DNA of 64,000 nucleotides, taken from positions 2,604,001-2,668,000 of the forward strand of contig NZ_CP021354.1 in the NCBI RefSeq assembly GCF_003130705.1. Reading direction: 5' to 3'. The translations under genes were made by a program, and so were the position numbers. Positions 47,235 through 53,839 of this stretch are shown piece by piece (positions within the stretch are counted from its first letter, which is position 1; each line of letters opens with the position of its first letter). The notes under the pieces were generated by a model. It made no database searches, had not been told where the DNA came from, and was given only the letters and a program-made list of their open reading frames with translations. Origin of the DNA: Rhodococcus oxybenzonivorans (lineage in GTDB: Bacteria; Actinomycetota; Actinomycetes; Mycobacteriales; Mycobacteriaceae).

Positions 47235-48934
47235 CCCGGCACGATCGTCGCCGACGCGGTCTCGTCCTGCTTCGGCGGCTCCCACCACAACACGGGGGAG
47301 CCGCCGACCGGCACGGTCACCGGGTCCGCTCCGAGATTGCACGCGAGTCGCAGCGCACCGCGATGCACCACGACCCAGCGTTCGTCCTCGTCGTAGTCGA
47401 CGGTGAGGTCGTTCAGCCACGGGTCGGTCAGCTCGACGCGTTCACGTCGCAGGCGAAGCAACGCGCGGTAGCACTCGAGTAACCGGGCATGGGGTTCGCG
47501 CCCTCGTTCGTCCCAATTGAGCTTCGAGCGCTCGAAAGTGAGCGGGTCCTGCGGGTCCGGGACGTCTTCGGTACTCCAGCCGTGCTCGGCGAACTCGGCC
47601 TTGCGGCCTTCTGCGGTTGCCCGTGCCAGCTCGGGCTCCGGATGCGAGGTGAAGAACTGGAAGGGTGTGCTCGCGCCCCACTCCTCGCCCATGAACAGCA
47701 TCGGCGTGAACGGCGAGCACAACACGAGTGCCGCCTTCACGGCGAGCTGCCCCGAGTCGAGGTAGGCGCCCGGGCGGTCACCGATCGCCCGATTACCCAC
47801 TTGATCATGTGTGCAGGTGTAGGTGACCAGCGAACTGGCCGGAATCTGCCGCGTGTCCAAACGACGCCCGTGGATGCGTCCGCGGAACGTCGAGTACGTC
47901 CCGGCGTGAAACCAGCCCTGCCGTATCGTTTCCGCCAGGCACGCGAGCGACCCGAAGTCACCGTAATAACCCTGCCGTTCACCCGACACCGCGGCATGGA
48001 CGGCGTGATGCATGTCGTCGTCCCACTGCGCGTCGAGGCCGTACCCACCGGCAGAACGCGGAGTGATCAACTTCGGATCGTTGAGGTCGCTTTCGGCGAT
48101 GAGGGTCAGTGGCCGACCCAGATGAGCAGAGAGGCGGCGCGTTTCGACAGCCAGTTGTTCGAGGAGGTGGGTCGCGGTGTGGTCGACGAGGGCGTGGACC
48201 GCGTCGAGACGCAGCGCGTCGACATGAAACTCCTCGAACCAGCGGAGCGCGTTGTCGATGATGTAGCGCCGCACATGGTCGCTGCCGGGGCCGTCGAGGT
48301 TGATGCTGCGACCCCACGTGTTCGCGCCCTGCGCCAGGTAGGGGCCGTAGCGGTCGAGGTAGTTCCCCGACGGTCCCAGGTGGTTGTAGACCACATCGAG
48401 TATCACTCCGAGGCCGCGGGCGTGGCAGGCGTCGACCAGGGCCTGCAGGCCGTCGGGACCTCCGTAGGCCTCGTGCACGGTGTACCAGAGGACGCCGTCG
48501 TATCCCCAGTTGTGGGTACCGTTGAAACCGTTGACGGGCATCACTTCCACGACGTCGATCCCGAGTTCCACGAGGTGGTCGAGCTTGTCGACGGCCGCGG
48601 CGAAGGTTCCTTCGGGCGTGAAGGTTCCGATGTGAAGTTCGTAAATCGAGGCCCCGGCGAGCTGGCGGCCGTGCCACTGCGAGTCCGTCCACGCGTCCCG
48701 GTCGACGGTGTGCAGCTGTGACGGTGCGTGCACGCCGTCGGGTTGGCGTGGCGAACGGGGGTCGGGGAGGGCGGTGTCGTCATCGTCGAGAAGGAAGGCG
48801 TACCGCGAATCGGGAGACGCGTCGACCTCCGCTCGCCACCAGCCGTCGGGCGAGGATGTCATGTCGTGACTTCGGCCGTCGACGTTCACGCGAACGGCGC
48901 CCGGAATCGGGGCCCATACCTCGAAAGTGTGCAC
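47186..48934 (-). CDS. treZ: Malto-oligosyltrehalose trehalohydrolase TreZ
   Basis: A 582-aa GH13 enzyme that releases trehalose from maltooligosyl-trehalose made by TreY. An N-terminal beta-sandwich (FEVWAPIPGAVRVNVDGR) is followed by the catalytic barrel: DVVYNHLGPSGNYLD, the nucleophile Asp in VDALRLDAVHALVD near residue 255, the acid/base Glu in LTLIAESDLNDP near 290, and CTHDQVGNRAIGD near 375. The start is GTG 48934. It lies about 5 kb from treY rather than beside it as in M. tuberculosis (Rv1562c-Rv1563c), with an island of small genes between. Confidence 0.94.
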   Translation of the reverse strand: MHTFEVWAPIPGAVRVNVDGRSHDMTSSPDGWWRAEVDASPDSRYAFLLDDDDTALPDPRSPRQPDGVHAPSQLHTVDRDAWTDSQWHGRQLAGASIYELHIGTFTPEGTFAAAVDKLDHLVELGIDVVEVMPVNGFNGTHNWGYDGVLWYTVHEAYGGPDGLQALVDACHARGLGVILDVVYNHLGPSGNYLDRYGPYLAQGANTWGRSINLDGPGSDHVRRYIIDNALRWFEEFHVDALRLDAVHALVDHTATHLLEQLAVETRRLSAHLGRPLTLIAESDLNDPKLITPRSAGGYGLDAQWDDDMHHAVHAAVSGERQGYYGDFGSLACLAETIRQGWFHAGTYSTFRGRIHGRRLDTRQIPASSLVTYTCTHDQVGNRAIGDRPGAYLDSGQLAVKAALVLCSPFTPMLFMGEEWGASTPFQFFTSHPEPELARATAEGRKAEFAEHGWSTEDVPDPQDPLTFERSKLNWDERGREPHARLLECYRALLRLRRERVELTDPWLNDLTVDYDEDERWVVVHRGALRLACNLGADPVTVPVGGSPVLWWEPPKQDETASATIVPGHSFVVLDASRTVASC

Positions 48935-49024
48935 CCGATAAGCATGCCTTGCCCTCGCGCGGCGTGCAGGGTTGTCGGCCCCGGCTGGTCAGACAGCTCT
49001 GCCGCCGACGCGACTGGGTCATGG

Positions 49025-50371
49025 TTACATGAAATCGAAGGCAGGGGGCACCGCAATCATGGCGAGAGCGGCCCACCCGCCGTACACGGGCAGATATCGG
49101 GTTTGCCAGCGCTCGACGGCGCCGAACCCGCACCGACCGCGGACGAAGCCGAAACCGAGTCGAGCGGACCACACCAGGTTGACCAACAACACCACGTTCA
49201 GTCCCAGCGCGGTCACTTTGTTCGGTGTGAAGCCGAATTCCGCGATGCGACTGAGCATGGCGGTCAGCATCAGCACGTCGACGGCGAGTGCGCTGACGAC
49301 GAGGACGAGTTGCAGCTTGTCGAACAGGTCGGGAGGTGCCAGCGGATCACGTGCGGAGATCGCATACAACAGCAGGCCGAGCACGAGCACGAGAATGAGA
49401 TCCATGAGGATGAGCAGATCTCGGTCGACGCCGACGACGCTGCGGGCAGCCGCGAACGCCGTCAGCAGAGCCAGCAACATGAGAATGGTGAGGGGTGTGA
49501 ACACGCGAGTGAGCACAGGGGCGATGTTCTCGATGACGTCCTGCTTCGCCTCCACGAGCCAGCCCGCCACGAGAATCGCGCCGGCAATGCCGAACGGCAG
49601 GATCCACTGCTCGATGACCCACTCGACATCGAGGTCCAGGGAGGCGAATGCGCCGACCGTCAGGCCGATCAGCACTCCGCCACCGAGCGCAAGCAGGGCC
49701 ATATAGACCACCCACTCGCCGGTGAACCGGACGAAGTCCATGCGGCGCCCTTGGGATCGCCAGTCGCCACCGACATAGGCCAGCCCGGCGACGAACCACA
49801 GCGCAATGGGCGCGTGGATCGCCGCGATCACTTCCGTCGACCCGTTGTCGACGAACGGAAAAAGATTCAGGACGAGTGCCGCGACCGCGAAGGGCACAGC
49901 GAGGACTGCGGCGCCGCGCACTGTCATCTTCCGTTTCCACGCGAAGTATGCCGTCAGGAACGGCAGTACGAGGAGGCTGATGTTTCGGGCCAGGGCAAGT
50001 TCGGGCAGCCACTCCATTCCGGCCTTGACGGCCAGTCCCGCTCCGACGGCGAGGGCAAGGACGACGCTCAGTTCGCGTTTGGACGAAGTCGTTTCGGGCT
50101 CCGCGGTGGCCGGCATCAGCACGAGTTGCTTCCACAGCCGGTCGGAATGCTCGAGCGCGAACTCGCGGGAGATCGCGTCGAGGTTGCCCATACGTCCGAC
50201 GGCGACGAGGAAGGCCTCGGCCGCCGTCAGCCCGACCGCGGACAGGTCCGAGACCTGATCGCGGAGGTGACCTTCCATTTCGTCGACATCGGCACTCGAG
50301 ATCACGCGGTGGCCCCGAACGTAACCACGCCACTGGCCGATCTGCGACTCCAGCTCTGCGTCGGTATCCAT
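49025..50371 (-). CDS. Permease-prefix-domain membrane protein linked to PadR
   Basis: A 448-aa protein. The N-terminal ~90 residues form a helical permease prefix domain (SQIGQWRGYVRGHRVISSAD, then FLVAVGRMGNLDAISREFAL), as in proteins encoded with PadR regulators. About ten transmembrane helices follow (about 95-445). No transporter or enzyme motif is clear. ATG 50371 shares its first base with the PadR stop (TGATG), so the two are translationally coupled. Such PadR/prefix pairs often respond to envelope stress; that role is inferred. Confidence 0.75.
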   Translation of the reverse strand: MDTDAELESQIGQWRGYVRGHRVISSADVDEMEGHLRDQVSDLSAVGLTAAEAFLVAVGRMGNLDAISREFALEHSDRLWKQLVLMPATAEPETTSSKRELSVVLALAVGAGLAVKAGMEWLPELALARNISLLVLPFLTAYFAWKRKMTVRGAAVLAVPFAVAALVLNLFPFVDNGSTEVIAAIHAPIALWFVAGLAYVGGDWRSQGRRMDFVRFTGEWVVYMALLALGGGVLIGLTVGAFASLDLDVEWVIEQWILPFGIAGAILVAGWLVEAKQDVIENIAPVLTRVFTPLTILMLLALLTAFAAARSVVGVDRDLLILMDLILVLVLGLLLYAISARDPLAPPDLFDKLQLVLVVSALAVDVLMLTAMLSRIAEFGFTPNKVTALGLNVVLLVNLVWSARLGFGFVRGRCGFGAVERWQTRYLPVYGGWAALAMIAVPPAFDFM

Positions 50372-50733
50372 CACGACCACCCCTCGGCGGCGGCCGGTGG
50401 AAGCTGAGCCGACTGCCACACTCGATGTAGGGCTTCCGCAACGACGGTCCACTGCATGCGCCGGTCGGCGAGCATGTCCCTGCCGGGATCGGTAATGGCG
50501 TAATGCTTACGCCGCCTGCCGTTGTCGGCCGTGCGCCAGGCTGCCGTGACGTACCCTGATCGCTCGAGGCGATGCAGGAGCGGGTACAGCATCCCGTCCG
50601 TCCACTGCATCCGCCCGCCCGACAACTCGTTGACGCGCTTGATGATGGCGTAACCGTAGGACTCACCGTCGGCGAGAATGCCGAGCACGAGCGGGGTGGC
50701 CGAGGCTGCCACCAAATCCTTGTCGATGAACAT
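50371..50733 (-). CDS. PadR-family transcriptional regulator
   Basis: A 120-aa winged-helix protein. It contains ATPLVLGILADGESYGYAII, KRVNELSGGRMQWTDGMLYP, LLHRLERSGYVTAAWRT and RRRKHYAITDPGRDML, the PadR HTH and wing. ATG 50733 is close to the predicted transcription start. A large palindrome (50742-50792) covers its promoter, consistent with autoregulation. It is coupled to the downstream permease-prefix gene, the probable regulatory target. Confidence 0.9.
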   Translation of the reverse strand: MFIDKDLVAASATPLVLGILADGESYGYAIIKRVNELSGGRMQWTDGMLYPLLHRLERSGYVTAAWRTADNGRRRKHYAITDPGRDMLADRRMQWTVVAEALHRVWQSAQLPPAAAEGWS

Positions 50734-50741
50734 CCGAGCTC

Positions 50742-50792
50742 CATACCTAGTTCCTCTAGGGTTCGAAATTGACCCTAGCAGATCTAGGTATG
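50742..50792. promoter_or_regulatory. Nested PadR operator
   Basis: Two 15-bp sites of form CCTAG-N5-CTAGG lie at 50746-50760 and 50774-50788. They are themselves arranged symmetrically: CATACCTAG (50742-50750) mirrors CTAGGTATG (50784-50792). The minus-strand -10 of padR (TAGGTA, next to its ATG) falls inside the left site. Confidence 0.75.
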
Positions 50793-50800
50793 AAGGGAGC

Positions 50801-51223
50801 TCACTGTTCTCCGGGTGATTCGATGCGATCGAGCAGCCACCGGGGTCCGACTGTGCCGGCCCCGAGCGCCTCGACCCGAGCGCGGAGTCCGCGATCTGCC
50901 GTCACAACCCTGACCGGCCGGTCGTTGTTCGTTTCGACCGCTTCAGCCACGATCCCCACGATCGCGTCATCACCGGATCCGTCTGCCCGCACCACCCGCA
51001 GGTGTTGCAAAGTCACCTTCGCCTCGTCGGCGACCGCGACTCGCGCCGCGCCTTCGAGCACGGCAATCACCTCGGGTGGTTCATCGAGGCGTTCCTGCCA
51101 CCGGGTCAGCTTCACGAGCAATCGCCGGGCGGCACCGCCGCGATCACGCCACCAACCATCGGGCCTGGAACCGACGACGTTCGCGGCATCCACCACGATG
51201 AGAACGGATCTGGCATCGGTCAT
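50801..51223 (-). CDS. NYN/PIN-like nuclease-fold protein
   Basis: A 140-aa protein that starts SVLIVVDAANVVGSRPDGWW, a typical NYN (YacP-like) first strand with acidic residue and Asn. Further acidic positions lie in DGSGDDAIVGIVAEAVE and VRVVTADRGLRARV. This is the layout of PIN-fold metal nucleases, though some databases call such proteins NTP pyrophosphohydrolases. ATG 51223 is preferred; TTG 51229 adds two residues. It lies 33 bp before a 47-codon gene on the same strand. The RNA target, if any, is unknown. Confidence 0.65.
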   Translation of the reverse strand: MTDARSVLIVVDAANVVGSRPDGWWRDRGGAARRLLVKLTRWQERLDEPPEVIAVLEGAARVAVADEAKVTLQHLRVVRADGSGDDAIVGIVAEAVETNNDRPVRVVTADRGLRARVEALGAGTVGPRWLLDRIESPGEQ

Positions 51224-51256
51224 GAGCAACGGTTCGAGCGCGTCGGCACGGGGCGC

Positions 51257-51400
51257 TCAGTTCTTGCCGGAGTCTTCGACCTTCTCGATGATTTCGGCGC
51301 CGAGGACCGACAGCCGGTGTTCCTCGGCATCCTGCACGGTGCCGAAGTCGTGCTCTTCCAAGACGTTGTGGTCCTTGTCGAGGTATCGGTAGGTTGCCAT
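51257..51400 (-). CDS. Small conserved-looking protein, 47 aa
   Basis: A 47-codon gene reading MATYRYLDKDHNVLEEHDFG and TVQDAEEHRLSVLGAEIIEK then VEDSGKN. The composition is acidic and well balanced (no Arg-rich shadow character). A GGGG-containing ribosome site (GTGGGGAC) precedes the ATG at 51400. The frame also shows typical GC-rich third positions. Its neighbour at 50801-51223 is on the same strand. Function is unknown. Confidence 0.6.
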   Translation of the reverse strand: MATYRYLDKDHNVLEEHDFGTVQDAEEHRLSVLGAEIIEKVEDSGKN

Positions 51401-51510
51401 GTCCCCACGATGGCACATCGAGTCTGCACATGCCGGTGAGTCAGCCCTTTCGCCGGCGGTCGCGAAGTAGCAAGCTTGAGGTGACGAGTCCAGTATCGCG
51501 AGGAGCAGTC

Positions 51511-51699
51511 ATGCACGTAGCAGTGGGAGACCGGTTGCACGTCCAGGGCAGGGTTGTGGGAGCGCACGCGCACACCGCCGAAGTCGTGGAGGTACATGGG
51601 GAGAACGGCGAACCGCCCTACCTGGTCCGGTACGACGACGGTCACGAAGCGCTGGTGTTTCCAGGGCCCGACGCCTGGGTGGAACATCCGCAGTCGTAG
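51511..51699 (+). CDS. DUF1918 domain protein
   Basis: A 62-aa protein of the DUF1918 family, an SH3-like small beta-barrel common in actinobacteria. Landmarks are MHVAVGDRLHVQGRVVG, TAEVVEVHGENGEPPYLVRY and DDGHEALVFPGPDAWVEH. ATG 51511 follows GAGGAG at seven-nt spacing. It is divergent from the 47-codon gene. No known function; the fold suggests binding to nucleic acid or protein. Confidence 0.85.
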   Translation: MHVAVGDRLHVQGRVVGAHAHTAEVVEVHGENGEPPYLVRYDDGHEALVFPGPDAWVEHPQS

Positions 51700-51731
51700 G
51701 GCATCGACGTGTGGGTGGACCACGGTGACTC

Positions 51732-51768
51732 ACCGCATTGGTTGCAGGGGCGCTGCTTCCAATGCGGT
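51732..51768. promoter_or_regulatory. Candidate operator of the TetR gene at 51781
   Basis: Perfect 10-bp arms ACCGCATTGG (51732-51741) and CCAATGCGGT (51759-51768) are separated by 17 nt and lie 13 bp before the start codon. This arrangement suits an autoregulatory TetR dimer pair or a hairpin in the leader. Confidence 0.6.
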
Positions 51769-51780
51769 TAGCATGAGTTC

Positions 51781-52416
51781 GTGCTGGAACCGGTCAGAAG
51801 GACCTACAGTTCGCCGCTGCGCGCGGAGTCGGCGCGCCGCACCCGCGTCCTCGTCCGGGATGCTGCGGCCCGCCTGTTCGTGGACCGGGGCTATGTGCGC
51901 ACCACGGTGCGCACGGTTGCCGAAGCAGCGGGAGTCGCAACGCGGACCGTGTTCACGGCGTTCCCGGGTGGGAAGGCCGAGCTGTTCCACGAGGCGCTCG
52001 CCGCCGCCATCGAGGGCGGCGACGACAGCATGCCGACGGTGTATGCGTCTGCCTCTCGCGACGGCGATCCGGTCGAACGCATCCTCGACGAAGTGGTGGG
52101 GTACGGCGCTGACGTCCTCGAACGGGCCGGGACTCTCATGTTGACGTCGATCAAGAGTTCGGGCGCCGACGAGGACATGAGGCGATTCGCCGAGGAGGGC
52201 GCCCGAGCTTCCGCCGCGAACGCGATGACCCTTGCCGAAGGGCTTGCCGCGCACGACCTGCTGCGACCGGAGATCTCCGTGCAGCGAGCGGCGGACGTGC
52301 TCTTCACCGTCGTCTCACCCCAGGTGCATTCCATGCTTCGGCACGACTGCGGGTGGGACATCGACGAGTACCGCAACTGGGTCAAGGCGATGATCAGGGC
52401 AAGCCTGCTCCATTGA
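51781..52416 (+). CDS. TetR-family transcriptional regulator
   Basis: A 211-aa protein. The HTH region is TRVLVRDAAARLFVDRGYVR, TTVRTVAEAAGVATRTVFTA then FPGGKAELFHEAL, a variant in which the usual YYHF is TVFTAFPGG. The C-terminal helical domain is like TetR_C_6/ regulator types with PQVHSMLRHDCGWDIDEYRN. GTG 51781 is the start. A 10-bp inverted repeat lies directly upstream. The target is unknown; the next gene (PLDc_N protein) is 120 bp downstream on the same strand. Confidence 0.85.
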   Translation: MLEPVRRTYSSPLRAESARRTRVLVRDAAARLFVDRGYVRTTVRTVAEAAGVATRTVFTAFPGGKAELFHEALAAAIEGGDDSMPTVYASASRDGDPVERILDEVVGYGADVLERAGTLMLTSIKSSGADEDMRRFAEEGARASAANAMTLAEGLAAHDLLRPEISVQRAADVLFTVVSPQVHSMLRHDCGWDIDEYRNWVKAMIRASLLH

Positions 52417-52433
52417 CCCGGAACGCTCTGTGG

Positions 52434-52499
52434 TTTCATGGACACAGCAATTCCATGGACACCGCCGTTTCACGACACGTCATTCCGTGGGACACCGCG
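52434..52499 (+). repeat. Degenerate 17-bp tandem repeat
   Basis: Four units of 17, 17, 15 and 17 bp (TTTCATGGACACAGCAA; TTCCATGGACACCGCCG; then two drifted copies) share the core TTCC/TATGGACACC. They fill the gap between the TetR gene and the PLDc_N gene and lie upstream of its ribosome site. Confidence 0.65.
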
Positions 52500-52536
52500 C
52501 TCGGGATTCCCGGCGCGCTTCGGAGGGGGAATCTCG

Positions 52537-52884
52537 GTGCCGTACTTTGTCTTCGGTCTCGTCACTCTGCTGTTGTGGGTCTACTGCCTCGTCGACGTGA
52601 TCACGCGGAACGAGTCGGATATTCGGCACTTGCCCAAGATGGTGTGGCTGCTGATCGTGCTGCTCCTGCCGACCGTCGGGTCGTTGGTCTGGTTGTTCGT
52701 GGGCCGCGGTGCAGGAGTCCGCAGATCGGGCACGACAGGCGGGTTCGGCGAGTACGAGCGCCCCGGCCGTCACGTGGCACAGAACCCGGACGACGACGAA
52801 GCGTTTCTCCGCCAGTGCCGCGAACGCGCCGAAGAGCAACGCCGTATCGCGCGACGTCGGAGGGAAGAGTCCGGCGAGCCCTGA
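52537..52884 (+). CDS. PLDc_N-domain membrane protein
   Basis: A 115-aa protein. The N-terminal PLDc_N domain has two transmembrane helices (about residues 2-20 and 34-54) with the signature WVYCLVDVITRNESDIRHLP, KMVWLLIVLLLPTVGSLVWL and FVGR. A charged Arg/Glu tail with coiled-coil character follows. Such proteins resemble the anchor part of cardiolipin synthase without the catalytic domain. GTG 52537 follows GGAGGGGG at seven nt. Function is unknown. Confidence 0.85.
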   Translation: MPYFVFGLVTLLLWVYCLVDVITRNESDIRHLPKMVWLLIVLLLPTVGSLVWLFVGRGAGVRRSGTTGGFGEYERPGRHVAQNPDDDEAFLRQCRERAEEQRRIARRRREESGEP

Positions 52885-52897
52885 GGCGGCGCAGCGG

Positions 52898-53839
52898 TTA
52901 CGGAAGAAGGACGAACTTCCCCGCAGGATGGGGACCAGCGAGTTCGGTGTGAGCGCGTCCGGCCTCGGCCAGCCAGTATGTCCGGGCGACCCGCACCCTG
53001 AGGTCGCCGCGGTCCGCGAGATCGACGACCACCGATCGGAGGCGTCTTCGCACTCCTCGACTGGCGGGATTCTTGCCACCCACTCCGAGGAAACCGGCGT
53101 CGACCGCACGCGGTACTGCCAGAGTCGTGACCATCCGGGACGGGTCGCGTACCGATGCGACGGACACGTCGACAGCCTCCTCGCCGCCGACCGTGTCGAT
53201 GACGGCGTCCACGCCGTCCGGCGCGAGGACGCGGACGCGATCTGCAAGACCATCTCCATAGGACACCGGGGTGGCGCCGAGCGACCGGACGTAGTCGTGA
53301 TGGCCCGGCCGGGCTGTGCCGATCACCGTCGCGCCCCGGCCGCAGGCCACTTGGACGACGCACGACCCGACAGCGCCGGCCGCTCCGTGGACGAGAACCA
53401 GATCTCCCGAACCGACTTGGATGACGTCGAGTGTCTCGACTGCGGTCGTACCGGCCACCAGCAGCCCGGCGGCCTCGTTCCACGGCAGCGACGGCGGTTT
53501 GCGGACAACGGAATCGGCGCCGACGACGAGTCGATCCGCGTACGCCCCGTCGACCGGGTATGCGATCACTTCGTCACCGGGTGAGAGGGGTCCGTCCGGC
53601 CCCGTCGCATCCTCGCCGACCTCGACGATCACGCCGGCCGCCTCGGCACCGAGGTCCATCGGCAGGGAATCGGGATCGGTACCGAACGCGCCGCTGTACC
53701 GCTTGTAGTCGATGGGATTGACGCCGATCGCCCGGACTTCGATTGCGACCTCACCGCGCGCCGGCGGAACCGGGTCGACCTCCACGACAGTGAGGACCTC
53801 GGGTCCTCCGTAACCTCGGGCAATGACGCGTCGCGTCAT
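52898..53839 (-). CDS. Zinc-independent MDR oxidoreductase (quinone reductase-like)
   Basis: A 313-aa medium-chain dehydrogenase/reductase. It has an N-terminal GroES-like domain (GEVAIEVRAIGVNPIDYKRY), the NADP-binding loop LVLVHGAAGAVGSCVVQVA near residue 150, and DGVDAVIDTVGGEEAVDV. The catalytic zinc ligands of alcohol dehydrogenases are absent, so it is quinone-oxidoreductase type. ATG 53839 overlaps the treY stop as ATGA; the very long upstream open frame is a shadow of treY. Coupling to the trehalose genes is unusual and its substrate is unknown. Confidence 0.85.
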   Translation of the reverse strand: MTRRVIARGYGGPEVLTVVEVDPVPPARGEVAIEVRAIGVNPIDYKRYSGAFGTDPDSLPMDLGAEAAGVIVEVGEDATGPDGPLSPGDEVIAYPVDGAYADRLVVGADSVVRKPPSLPWNEAAGLLVAGTTAVETLDVIQVGSGDLVLVHGAAGAVGSCVVQVACGRGATVIGTARPGHHDYVRSLGATPVSYGDGLADRVRVLAPDGVDAVIDTVGGEEAVDVSVASVRDPSRMVTTLAVPRAVDAGFLGVGGKNPASRGVRRRLRSVVVDLADRGDLRVRVARTYWLAEAGRAHTELAGPHPAGKFVLLP

